In this document: positions 45,661 through 56,828 of the stretch, in pieces
How the letters are laid out: each line of letters opens with the position of its first letter
Position numbering within the stretch: position 1 is the first letter of the stretch
Origin: Brachionus manjavacas
Taxonomy: Eukaryota; Rotifera; Eurotatoria; Ploima; Brachionidae
Direction of reading: 5' to 3'
DNA length: 64,000 bases
NCBI GenBank assembly: GCA_019054805.1
Contig: JAHQIY010000014.1
Location: forward strand, 682,001 to 746,000
The notes under the pieces: model-generated
What the model was told of the DNA's origin: nothing
What the model saw: only the letters and a program-made list of their open reading frames with translations
Databases searched by the model: none
Translations under genes and position numbers: made by a program

Positions 45661-46539
45661 ATGCCTTTGAAAAAAAAACAAAAAGCTGAGGACCAGGTTG
45701 AAGACGAATCTGAGCAGTCTTATGACGAGGATGATTCAATGTCGGGCAGCGAAGGCGAACAAGACTTTGATTCAAATGAGGAAATAATGATTGACTTTGA
45801 GGCTCGTAATATACTCGAAAGTGACCAAGAGTCCATAAAAATTCTACTTCAGCAAAAACTGGCAGCCTTTCAGCAAATAGATCTGAACGAATTGGCAAAA
45901 GTTATTTCCCAGCAGGAAAATTTAGGAAATGTAATAAACCAAGCCGAAGATGATGACAGTGAAAAACAGGATGGGGATGAAGTTGAAGCAAATGATACCA
46001 TTTTTGGTGTTATATCCATGGTTGATTTGAACTTTTCACAGACAAAAAAATTTTCTACCGAATTGATAAAATTTTTAAAATCACACACAAACCAAGGAAA
46101 TGTCTCCAAACTTGACTCTTATTTACCTAAATGTTCCTATATTGTCAACGAAAGATTCCTCAATATACCGCCAGGCATTTCGGTTCCAATGTTTGAGAGT
46201 CTGCTTGACGATGTTCAAAAACTTGGTGATGATTCAGCTAATAAAAAAAGTGAATACTGGATGTTTTTGAGCAGGGTTTTTACCGAGGAAGTGAACAAGG
46301 CTAAACACTCATCCAAATTAAACGCACCAGAGACTCAGTATGCTAACCCGGAAGAGGAAATATTTGAAGAATTTAGCGAGTTTAAATTCGATATTTCGTA
46401 TGGACAAAAAATGTCCAAGGCTACTGGTGGCAAATGGTCCAAGGATGACCCAACCCTCACACCAAGTCTAAGGCTTCTGATTATTAATAAAAATAAAGTT
46501 CAAGACGCTTTGGAAAAAATTAAAAATTTAATTAAATAA
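45661..46539 (+). CDS. BCCIP: BCCIP / Bcp1 homolog
   Basis: Nuclear protein; yeast Bcp1 is a chaperone for ribosomal protein uL14 (Rpl23) and is needed for 60S subunits, and animal BCCIP binds BRCA2 and p21 and also supports ribosome biogenesis. Single exon, 292 aa from an ATG. An acidic N-terminus (residues ~10-45) is followed by the family's IMIDFEARNILESDQESIKI block, the GVISMVDLNF strand and the late YIVNERFLNIPPGISVPM block, ending in RLLIINKNKVQDAL. The length is close to human BCCIP (314 aa). It begins 186 bp from the divergent esterase gene and its stop is 99 bp before the NOC3L start on the same strand. Confidence 0.92.
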   Translation: MPLKKKQKAEDQVEDESEQSYDEDDSMSGSEGEQDFDSNEEIMIDFEARNILESDQESIKILLQQKLAAFQQIDLNELAKVISQQENLGNVINQAEDDDSEKQDGDEVEANDTIFGVISMVDLNFSQTKKFSTELIKFLKSHTNQGNVSKLDSYLPKCSYIVNERFLNIPPGISVPMFESLLDDVQKLGDDSANKKSEYWMFLSRVFTEEVNKAKHSSKLNAPETQYANPEEEIFEEFSEFKFDISYGQKMSKATGGKWSKDDPTLTPSLRLLIINKNKVQDALEKIKNLIK

Positions 46540-46638
46540 ATTTATTTGAAAATGAAAAATTTTTTTTTATTTCATTTGGTGGTAAAATACCAATTTTTGT
46601 TTTTTTTTCGGAGTGAGTGCTAATTTTTAGTCTTAGAA

Positions 46639-49600
46639 ATGGGGAAGGCTAATAAAAAGAGTACTAAAAGCTCAGTCAAAGTGAGAAACAAAATGCAAAA
46701 TAAGGCCAATCGAGGCAAAAAGCGAAAATTGACTGAAAAAAAATCAAAAGCAGCACCTAATGAAGAAGTAATGTTTTTTTTTTAAGTTTTAATTTTTTTT
46801 AAGTTTTTTTCTAGGTAAAAAAAAAATTTGATGATGATAGTAAATTATTTAGGACGACTAGGTTCAATGATGAGGAAGGTTTAGATGAACTTGCAGTAAA
46901 CATGGACCGTCGGGCTAAAAAGCGCCAAGCTGAGCCGTATTCTGAATTACCAGAGGCCAAATACCATGCTAGTTCTTCTACTATTAAAAAATTCAATGAA
47001 GATAATAAAAAAAAGACGCTAGCTTTGCCGATCAAGACCAAGTCTGGTCAATTGGTCAAAAATGTTCATACATTTGAGGATGATGTCACAGAGATAAGAG
47101 AAGTTTTGAAATCTGAGGAAATTAATGAGGTAAAAATTGAGGATGAAAAGCCAAAGTCTGCTATGGATGTAATTCGAGAGAAAAAAGAATTTTTCGACAA
47201 GAGCAAGTCTCGCATTGCGTTTTTGTGCCGAGGAATTTTAGAAAATCCTCATGGTGAAATGAAAAAACTGAAAGAATTAAGACAAATGCTCACACAGACC
47301 AATGTTCGTCAATCGTTCGTTCTAAGAAAGCTTGTGGTTGTATCTTTATGTGAAATTTTTAAAGATATCGTTCCGAGTTATAAAATAAGAGCTTGGACTG
47401 AAAAAGAGATTGAACAAAAGGTTTTGTATCAATTATTTTTAAAAAGAAAAATTAAATTAATTTTTGGTTCAGATTGGTAACGAAGTCAAAGAATTGAGAG
47501 AATACGAAGAAACTCTTCTAAAACAATATAAATTTTATTTGGACTATCTTAATGATTCAATCAAAGGTAAAAAAATTATTTTAAAGATTAAGTGGTTTAA
47601 TTTTTTGTGTTTGAATTACAAAATGTATCCAATGTTGAAATAACATTGAAAAAGTGCGATGTTTCAAATTTTTTTTTCAGTTTCAAATAAAAAAATAATT
47701 TTAAGTTAATATTGCGAGCATTGAAAACTGTTTTTTTTTTATAAATTTTGACTTTAGATGTGTGATATGATTATCCTTAAAATAATATTTTTAGAAACTA
47801 TCTACGCTCTGTTTTCCTTTTTTAAGTTCAGTTTTTGTCAAAATGCATCAAACAAAAGTCTAAAACGAAAAAAAAAAATTTTCAGGTCTAGTCGGTTAGG
47901 TAAACTGTGGTTCACCTGTTACTGGAACAATTCTTGTTCTCAGGTTTTATGAACTATTAGTTCACCAAATCCTAAAGTTGTTCACCTATTTTGAAATTTT
48001 TTCATCTATTTTGAAAAAAGCTATTGAAATATTAAAAAATAAGATAGAAAAAAAAATTCCAAGTTGGACAGAGTAGGTAAAATTTGCGAAATAGATGAAA
48101 TTATGTTTTCCATAGTCAAATTCATTTTAATTATCTTTAATCTTTATTATTTAGGCAAAGATTTAAGAGCACTTTTGGGTAATCGAGAAAATTTTTTCAA
48201 AATATTTAAATTTAATAAAATACACGCGGAATATTTAGATATATTGCTTAAAAACTGAATGCTTCCTTTCAGTCTAGGTTTGTGTTTAGCTTTTTTTAAA
48301 GATTAAATCAAAATTAAAAATAAATAAATAAAAAAATTAAAAGTTGTCTTTTTTGTTAATAATAAAAGGCTTAATAAAATAACCTTTAATAAAACGAATG
48401 TTTTATTAAATTTTGATGTGTGAATGGAATAATTGTTTCACCACCCTCAAAAACTACTAATTAAAAGCACCCTTAACACTGTTCAAAAAAAATTCATAAA
48501 TGTTGTTATTATTTAAAAAAAAAATGTCAATGATAAAACATTTTTATATTTAGGTATTTTTTATTTATTTTTTCAATAATTTCTTACTAATTTACAGATC
48601 TTTTAATTTATTTTTCATAAAAAATGTCGATCAAAAAATTCTTATAAAACCTTGGAGTTTTATTTATATTACTGAATAAAAAAATACTTAAAAAACTTTT
48701 TAAAATAATAAAAAATACAAAGTGTTTAGAGTGTCTTTAAATTAAGCATGTTTATTAATTTTTGAGTATCAGCTTAAAAGATATTTTAGTGAATTATTTA
48801 AGTAGACCAATTTATGAATTGCAGTCCTCGCTTTTTTAAAATTTAGTTTCGGACTCCAAATTCATTTTCAATTTTGTTTTATTAATTAAGAAACTTAAGT
48901 TTTAGCTAAAAATTTTCATCAAAATGAAAAATAATATTAAAGACTTCAAATATTTTCTAAGCATCTTAAAGTTGGGACTTTGTTTTTGCTTCATTTTTTA
49001 AAATTATCTACAGACAATTTTTTTTTTTTTAATAGAGTTCAAATAGCTTTAATTTTTACTCTACTTGAAATTTATTATTTTGCTTTTTTTAATTTCATAT
49101 ATCATTATATATTTAATTTTTTGATGAATTTTTACCCTCTTTGTCATATAAAAAAGTCAAGAAAATAAATTAATAAAGTGAATTTATTTCAAATTTTATT
49201 ATTTATTAAAATATTAAGGAATTTTTTTTGTAAAAAAATTAAAATAAAAATAAAAATTTTTAATTAAATTAAGATGTTTATAAAACTTTGTACAAATCGG
49301 AATCAAAAATTTCAAAATCAACCGAGGACTCAGTGAAGTCTTTCGGTCTAATATGTGTTCGATCAGTGTGTCAAATGCTGGAAAAGCTAAACCACTTTAA
49401 TTACAGCAACGATTTGATAGACATAGTTGTAAGTCAATTGACATCCTCAATAGCGGAAATATCCGCCCTTGCGTCAGACACAATCAAAACACTTTTTGTC
49501 CAAGACAAAACATTGCACCTGTCTTTGGAAATAACTCAGAAAATTACCAAAGTTCTTAAACAAAAATCTTTTGGAGTTCGTGCCGATTTACTTGACATAT

Positions 49601-50731
49601 TCTTGAGTCTCAGGTTGAAGCAAATAAAGCTAATGGATGAGGAAGAAAAGACAAAAAAAATGAAACACAAGGACAAAATGAAACTGTCGCGGTCCGAACG
49701 CAAGAAACAAAAAGAAAAAGAGCACCTTGAAGCCGAGCTTGAGGAAAAGAAAATTTCCGATCGCCTCAAAGAAAAGTCAAGATTACAGGCTCGAATTTTA
49801 GAGCAAATTTTTATGATCTATTTTCGAATACTAAAAAAATCTCCCAATTTTAAACTATTTCCCTCAGTGCTCGAAGGTTTGTGTAAATTTGCTCATTTGA
49901 TCAACCTGGATTTTTTCGAAGATCTTCTAAAATTGATGCACGAAATGATCGAGTCCGACAAGCTCAGTTTCAGGTCCAAACTGCACTGCATTAAGACAAT
50001 TTTTGTGGTACTGTCCGGCCAAGGTGAAGCATTGACCATAGACCCTATGAAATTTTACACTAGTCTTTATAACATACTGCTTCAGTTGAATGCTTCCGGA
50101 AGCCTGGACAATATTTATCTTTTAGCTGACTGTATTGATATGATGTTTTTAAAACGCAGGAAACAAATTCCGACCCCAAGAATTCTGGCGTTTATCAAGC
50201 GTCTGTCCATAGCTTCGCTTCAATTGGAACCAGCTGGCACTGCAGTTGTACTCAACATTCTCAGAAAACTAATTAATGTAAATTAAAAAAAAATATTTTT
50301 TTTTTTATTTTTATTTAATAGATGAATAAATCGTCTGATCTGTTATTTGATAATGAGTACCAGGATAGTGGTATTTACAACCCAGAACTACCGGAACCGG
50401 ACTATTCAAATTCTCAAAATTCAACTCTGTGGGAATTTCATTTAATGAGAGTAATTTAAGTTAATTTTTTTAGTAGATTAATTTTTTCTAAATTAATTTA
50501 AAGAGACATTATAACAAAATGATTGTAGATGACTCAAGTGAATTTTTGAAACCAGGATCAAACGGCCTATCGGAAAATAAAATGTTTTTAAATTTTTTTC
50601 AGATTATTTAAATTTTTTTCTAATTCAATTTTTGTTAAAGGACTGTTAGTGACATATTCAAAATTATGAAGGAATTTGACGATAATTATATGAACGAACC
50701 ATTAAATTACGGAAAAAAAATTAAAAAATAA
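46639..50731 (+). CDS. NOC3L: nucleolar complex protein 3 homolog
   Basis: Needed for pre-60S ribosome maturation and export. Seven exons: 46639-46767, 46815-47420, 47473-47566, 49274-50277, 50322-50450, 50504-50583, 50641-50731; all GT-AG, phases match, 710 aa (human 800). Key blocks: basic N-terminus (RGKKRKLTEKKSK), the NOC3 core KLKELRQML with VRKLVVVSLCEIFKDI-like text and PSYKIRAWTE (exon 2), YFRILKKSPNFKLFPSVLEG, GLCKFAHLINLDFFEDLL, SGQGEALTIDPMKFYTSLYN and RRKQIPTPRILAFIKRL (exon 4), and STLWEFHLMRRHYN (exons 5-6). Intron 3 is 1.7 kb and holds copies of two dispersed repeats. AATAAA overlaps the stop region at about 50729. The start ATG follows TTTTTAG by 8 nt. Confidence 0.95.
47603..47725 (+). 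repeat. dispersed repeat family A, copy 2
   Basis: It matches 2974-3110 on the same strand over about 125 bp. It lies in NOC3L intron 3. Confidence 0.75.
47885..48260 (+). repeat. dispersed repeat family B, copy 2
   Basis: The end CTAGTCGGTTAGGTAAACTG...GGTTTTATGAACTATTAGTTCACC matches the right end of the 3355-3970 copy in reverse, and the interior (GGCAAAGATTTAAG region near 48155) matches its interior. The far inverted end is not evident, so this copy seems truncated. It is in NOC3L intron 3. Confidence 0.7.
48261..49273. other. rest of NOC3L intron 3, nothing seen
   Basis: AT-rich; no feature beyond the acceptor at 49272-49273. Confidence 0.5.
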
Positions 50732-50792
50732 AAAATAAAAGATTTTTAAAAATTTACTTTTAATTTGAATTATCCTTGACTCATTTTTTTTG

Positions 50793-50806
50793 GTTGTCAT
50801 GGCAAC
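50793..50806. promoter_or_regulatory. X-box (RFX-type) motif
   Basis: GTTGTCATGGCAAC is one base from the perfect palindrome GTTGCCATGGCAAC, the RFX-factor consensus. It lies 59 bp before the IRAK1BP1 ATG and 61 bp after the NOC3L stop. RFX sites at this distance typically drive genes in ciliated cells. Confidence 0.55.
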
Positions 50807-50864
50807 AAAATTTTTTGCTAAAGTCTGCTTTATTTTATAAAATTTTGTTACTTTCGGACTTGAA

Positions 50865-51715
50865 ATGAATGAAATAAACTTAGCCGCGAATAAGCCGGCC
50901 TCTTTTTACGCAATTCCAGTCAGTTCCAAGAACGTGCTTAGCATGCAGCCCATACAAACAGTCAAACACATAATGGAAGATTATCAAAAGCAGCAAATGG
51001 CGTTGATTAATGGTCAATCTGGAAAAGAAAATCCCAAGCGTACGGTGACAGTGAACGGAGCTGGCGAAATCAAGATGCCCCCTAATGAAATCAAGCTAGT
51101 AGTTGTAATCACCAGCAGCAAAATGAACATAGACGAAGCCAAGTCAAGTGTTCAGCGCCGCTACGAATACGTATACCAGACAATGCGTAAATACAAAATA
51201 AATGTAAAAAATTGGAAAAAAATATTTTATTTAATTAATTTTTAAATCAATAGGAATCTAATATATTTGTGAACACTTCTTATTGTCGTAGAGATGATCT
51301 TTATGAGGTGAGATGCGAGCTCAGCTCAATATTATCCGACTACAAGATCTTTCTTCAAATCTACAACATTTTGATTGAAAAATTAGACAAGACAGTCAAA
51401 ATCCTAGAGCCCGAGTTGTCCCATTCGCCGAACCGAATCGAAGCATTGAAACGGCAGGCCACTTTGCAGGCGATTCGAAATGCCAAGCGAACAGCGCTCG
51501 ACATAGCTCAGTCGGTGGGTCTTCAGCTCGGCAAGCCTTGCGAAATATTTCAAGAGAGCTTCAAAGAAACTTTTGGTGAACCAATGGACATGGTCGATGT
51601 AAAATATTTGTCCAATTTAATTAATGAAAAAACCATTAAAGTAACATGTAATGTCCGAGTTACTTTTGATCTAGTTAGGAGTAGAAACAAGAAGCTAATG
51701 GAAACAGTAAAATAA
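50865..51715 (+). CDS. IRAK1BP1: IRAK1-binding protein 1-like (SIMPL domain)
   Basis: In mammals IRAK1BP1/SIMPL binds IRAK1 and modulates NF-kB signalling; the SIMPL (DUF541) domain is ancient and its basic activity is unknown. Two exons: 50865-51203 and 51254-51715, phase 0, 266 aa from an ATG (human 260). The domain starts near residue 60 with RTVTVNGAGEIKMPPNEIKL, then RRYEYVYQTMRKYKI, the YEVRCELSSILSDYK block, IEALKRQATLQAIRNAKRTA and LGKPCEIFQE. The first ~55 residues are not conserved in what I recall of the family. It lies 133 bp after NOC3L, with an X-box motif between them. The stop is only 37 bp from the stop of the convergent protease gene. Confidence 0.9.
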
Positions 51716-51752
51716 AAATATATCTATTGGAATTAAAAGTTTTTATTAAAAT

Positions 51753-54700
51753 TTAACAATTTTTGCATTTTTTTTTGCACCAATTTCGACCTATACTTTT
51801 GCCATGCCAATAAAATTTTTCATCACAATAATTATTGTTTAGTATTGCATCACAAAATCTGTCATCCATCAAGTCCATACAATTTGAGGTTTGGGATTTT
51901 TTTAAGCGCAATTTTTCCTCCATATCTTTAGACTCACATGATCCTTTGATACACCACTTGAATTTAAAAAAAATAATAATTAAAAATCTTTGAAAAAGAA
52001 TGTTAATTTAGATACTTTATTCTCTCCACAATCACTGCCTTCACTTGCCGGAGCAATCCATATGCATTCATCATCGTATTGATTCACTCGGCAAAATAAG
52101 CTTTGACAAAATATTGACTCGTATTCCTAAAAAATAGTCAATATAAATATTTTTAAATCGTAAAATGTTAAAAAGTCTTAAATAAAAAGCATGAGCCTAG
52201 ATTTGTTGAAACAGAAAAAACTAAAACTTACAGAAAATCAACTAATTACTAATATATTTTTTTAATTAATATCTTTTAAATTATTTAAGCCTCAAAAAAA
52301 AAAAAAAAAATAAAAAAAATAAAAATACATAAAACATAAAAAAGACTAGCTAAAAGATTAGGAGCATTCGCTTGGAACAAATAAACAAAAAAACAAAAGT
52401 TTACTTAAAAATCTAAAAAAGTTTACAATTTATTAGCCTATTATTTATGTAGGATTCCTAATTTAATTTTTTAAATAAGCTAATTAACTTAAAAATTTTA
52501 AATTTTTTTAAATTTTTTTATACTTAATTGTATATAGATAATATCTATTTTAGAAATGGTAATTAAATGAATTTACCAAAAACTTGTCGCCAATGAATTT
52601 ATTACATCCCCTTTTAAGGCGTTCACTGAAATATGTAAATAAAAAAAACTAAAAAAAGATTTAATAAATTAACATCAGAATAGAAAATTGGTCTTAAAAA
52701 ATTTTGGAATCAAAATTGTTTCGATTTTATTAGAAAGATGGGAGAAAATCTGCAAATTGAAGTTTGAGATCATGATCAAAAGATTAAGATATAAAATGCG
52801 ATATATTTTTTAGTGTTTAATGTTAAAAAATTTAATGTATTAAAATTTAGAATTTGTTTAAGTGGAAAAATAAAATTATTATAGTTTAAATTTAAAAGTT
52901 ATAAATTTGAATTTCAGAATTAACCTCACCTGAATTATTTAAATTACTGATTGTTATTGTTAAAAAAATTAGAAGTTCATCATTTTAATGTTTGTTTGGC
53001 TATGAACCATTTTTAAACATCACAAGTCCAGTAATGTTTAGTATTTATTTGTTAAAAATTATCAAAATCGTTTGATTAATTAAGTTTTAAAATTTTAAAT
53101 GATCATTTTGATCTTAAACTTTGCCGAAAAATCTACTTTCAAGCAGATCCTTTTGGTAAAAAATCAAAATTTATTCCAATTTCAAATATTACGGAACTAA
53201 ATACAGACAAAGATAAAAGAAAATATTTTGGGGAATTTTTATCAGCAGTATTTAGTCCGAAAATGATTCTAAAAACTCGGAAAAAGACAGGTAAATAAAT
53301 GATTTTTTTCTGAATTTTTCCGAAATAAAAAGCGCTCTCTTAACAAACCAAAATCATAATTCATAATTTAATGATAAAAAATTAACCTGAAAATTGTTTA
53401 AAAGAAATAATTAATTTTTTCAATCTTGGTCTTGAACATGGCACGACTACATAAAATCAACGCATTGTTTTTTGTCATTACGAAGGCTTTTGGTAGGCTC
53501 TAGCATGACGGACTAATAAACAAGCTCATAAAAATGAACCTCCCACACTTCCTCATTCAGTGTATAAAGTCTTTTCTTGACTGAAAGAAATTCAGTCTAA
53601 TTTCTTGACTAAAAGATTTTTTTTTCAGGTCAACATGGTTTCAGAAAAAGTATTTCTTGTGAAACTGCCCTACATGAGCTAATTTCTGATTTAAACGAAA
53701 TTCGAGATAAAAAATCAAGTAAGGATTATTTTTTTAATTGAAGTCAAATGGTAAAAATAGGAAAATATCGATCAGGAAATGAGAAGATCAAGTTAGGTGT
53801 ACCACAAGGTTCCTTTCTTGGCCCGTTATTCTTCCTTATTTTTATAAATGACTTACCAATGTACTTAATTAATCTTAAATCGAAATTATTTGCCGAAGCC
53901 TGGTCACCTTACACCAAAACAGACATTGTAACTCTAGAGATAGTCCAAATTTATTGATAAAGGACTAGAGAAGATAAACTGGCACACATCCCCACAATGC
54001 GGACAGCCACGCGGAGTCCAAAGGGGGTACTTTGGACGCGAAAGCTTTTAAGCTTATCTTTGCTTACAATATGATTGTTAATAAATTAATTATAGCTAGC
54101 AGTCCTTTTTGAAATAAAATAATGAATTTTAAAAATTAGATTAACTCTGATCTCAAATATAAGGGATCATAAAACAGAAAAAAGGGAGATTTTTTGGCGA
54201 ACAATTTTCAACAACATTTAGTCAAAACTAGTGTTGTGAGTCGACTCAACCAAAGTTTTCGACTAATCATCTCCAATTTCGAGAAAATCGGCTCAAGTCG
54301 ACTTAGGCGAAAATTTTTCTAATTAAATTTTGTTCTTTTATTCAAAACCTATTTATTCAATTGTGTTTTAATTTTGTTAATTTGACAAAAATAAATTTTA
54401 AATTTTAAATTCATCGAAAGTTTATATAAAACATTTAAATTCAAAAATTTTAATTTAAATTAATTTTCTTTAATTTGGCGCTACACATTTTGAATTATTT
54501 GCACTGATGAAATACATCCATTGATACTAAAAAACTGCGCAAAAACGATGTCAGTGCCATTGAAGATAATTTACGCAAAATCATTAGATACAGGAAAGAT
54601 CCCAAAAAAGTGGAAAAGAGCAAATTTGTCGCCGATCTACAAAAAAGAAAGTAAATTAGACCCTGTAAATTATCGACCCGTATCATTCACATCAGTTGCA

Positions 54701-55470
54701 TGTAAGGTCCTGGAAGGTATTGTCAGGGACCAACTAATGTTTTACCTTCAAGAAAATAATCTTATAATTGGAAGTCAGCATGAATTTGTCCCAAAGAAAG
54801 GTTTTGTTACAAACCTATTTGAAACACTTGATATGATCACTACTGAGTTGGCAAAAGGTAACAGTATGGATGAAATACTTTTAGACTTCTCAAAGGCTTT
54901 TGATACTGTACCACATCAACGACTTCTTCATAAACTACGTGGTATTGGGTTAGGTGAGGAAATAGTAAAGTGGTTAGAAGACTTTTTAAGTATGAGGACT
55001 CAGCGAGTTGTTCTTGGTGATGGAGTTTCTAGATGGTCAGAGGTGCTGAGGGGAGTTCCGCAAGGGTCTGTATTTGTTCTGTACATAAATGACCTACCTG
55101 ACTGCGTTTCAAATAGAATGGAATTGTATGCACATAACTCAAAAATACTCGGCATGGTTAATAAATTTTATGAAAGAGCGATGTTACAGAAAGACCTGGA
55201 TGCATTATGGCAATGGATAGAGATTCGGCATATGGGACTGTGTGTTGATAAATGTGAAGTAATGCATTGGATATTGGAATAACTTATTCCAATGCGAAAC
55301 TACTCTGTTCTGCATTGGAATAAGTTGCCAGAAAATGTGGTGAAATCTAAGTCAACCGCTAATTTTAAAATGGCCTTAGATAAGTTCAATGGAATCGGCT
55401 GCTACAGCTCTACACGGCCAATCGGCGGTGATGGGCTCAGACTCTCTACATGTTAGGTGTCGCAGCAACA

Positions 55471-55501
<31 letters not shown>

Positions 55502-56828
55502 AGTTAAATCTTTGCTAGTTAAGTCATGCTTCCATTAATAGTGTCCAATATTAAACTTAGTTCTAAAAAAAAAAATTTCCTTATTTTCAAGCTTAATCTT
55601 TATTTCAATTAAATTTCCACGGTAAATAAAATTTTAAAATAATATCTTCATCCTTACAAAGCATGGAGTAGAATTAGATCCGTGAAGAGCTCTACATTGA
55701 TCAAATAAATCATACACCTGTCCTGGTAATATCTCAAAACCAGAAGCTATTTCCCTGGCTTTAGGCTCATTCCAAAGACAATGATTACTTAATTTAAAAA
55801 TTAAATTAAAAAAACAAAAAAAATGGGATCCTACTTGGCTGAATCGCTTAAAAACTCTTTAATTTTTGAAATAGAACAATTTGAAAATTTCCAAGAATTC
55901 AATTGATTGTATGGGAAAAATTTAGGTGCCATTATGTAGTTATCCCATTCTGAACATTCACCACTACCCGTTATTCCATCATGATCAGTGCCTAAATTGT
56001 GCGCCAGCTCATGAGCAAACGAGCGAACGCTCTCAAATGCACCTTTGTCTTCTATTAGTGAACCACTAAATCTTTTGAAATATATGAGATTTAATTTTTT
56101 TTTTATTTTTATTTTAAAAACCTACAATTTTTTGCAAATACCGTAAATATAGCCCAGGCCATTGTAATCCAGATTCGAATCATCAGAGACCAGGTCCATT
56201 CTAAATTAAAAAAATTATTTAACATACTTTTATTTAGTGTAATAGCCTACGCTGTAACTCCAAAAGCATGATCAAATTCAAGAAAATATTCCCTATTATC
56301 CTCGAGCCAAGCATTGAATTCAATTAGGCTCAAGTCACCATTTAAGTAATGATCTTTTTTTTGATCTGACCTTTCGGACCAGACAGAACTTTCAGGTTTC
56401 TAATTTATGAAATAAAATTTAAGAAAAGAATTATTTTTTTTAATGAAAATTACTTCAGATATGTAAAATTCTGAAATGAGAATTTTTATTTGTAAAAATG
56501 GATCTTGGCCAAAAGAAGCCTCGAATCTTTGATTTACTTGATCTATCACCTCGGTGTAGTAGGTTTTTATGTGATTAATGATAAGTTCGCGATTGTTTGA
56601 TGAGTTTTTGTTCCATTTTTTAGCAGATAAAATTTTCTCATGCATTTGGTAAACAGAAAAATCGGTGACTAGCAAAATTTCGACATAAAATTCATATGGT
56701 TTTGCGTCTAGGTTGCGTACCAACAAATCTAGCAAAAAAAATATTATTTTTGTTAAATTTTTGTTTACTTTCTTACAGTTCAAGAAGGCTAGAGTGGCAA
56801 ACACTATGTTTTGCTCGAACATTTTCAT
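51753..56828 (-). CDS. secreted ADAMTS-like metalloprotease (M12B) with C-terminal ShK domain
   Basis: Eight exons: 56828-56777, 56728-56454, 56399-56251, 56200-56126, 56071-55835, 55787-55658, 52126-52016, 51956-51753; all GT-AG, phases match, 410 aa. A signal-like start (NIVFATLAFLNYLLV) leads straight into the reprolysin fold (YEFYVEILLVTDFSVY). The zinc site is HELAHNLGTDH and the Met-turn is YIMAP. The cysteine-rich part follows (CLWNEPKAREIASG, LPGQVYDLFDQC; CQSLFCR, CGENKWCIKGSC) as in ADAMTS proteins, and the last ~45 residues hold six cysteines in ShK spacing (SNCMDLMDDRFC ... WCKKKCKNC). No propeptide with a cysteine switch is visible, and no thrombospondin repeat. The 3.5-kb intron between 55658 and 52126 holds two plus-strand LINE fragments; an exon could be hidden there. 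Probably an extracellular-matrix or cuticle protease. Confidence 0.88.
53430..53960 (+). mobile_element. LINE reverse-transcriptase fragments
   Basis: Plus-strand blocks: HDGLINKLIKMNLPHFLIQC (about 53500-53575), QHGFRKSISCETALHELISD (about 53632-53700) and GVPQGSFLGPLFFLIFINDL (53790-53860). The first two are in the reverse of their normal order, so this is a rearrangement or two overlapping copies. The copy is not functional. It lies antisense within the protease intron. Confidence 0.8.
54236..54330. repeat. GTCGACT-rich inverted words
   Basis: AGTCGACTCAAC and CAAGTCGACTTAGG lie about 60 bp apart; the words recall the arms of the 9717-9859 palindrome, but the similarity is short. Confidence 0.3.
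54500..55503 (+). mobile_element. LINE (Jockey/CR1-like) RT with 3' end and (ACT)n tail
   Basis: A 253-codon open frame (54521-55282) covers most RT blocks: KANLSPIYKKES-like entry, NYRPVSFTSVACKVLE, LLDFSKAFDTVPHQRLLHKL, GVPQGSVFVLYINDLPD (with the usual LGPLL part missing) and YAHNSKI where the catalytic YADD should be, so the active site is lost. After a gap comes the C-terminal LHWNKLPENVVKS and DGLRLSTC with a stop at about 55455, and then (ACT)~10 at 55467-55500. It is the best preserved LINE in the window, but inactive. It is antisense in the protease intron. Confidence 0.9.
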
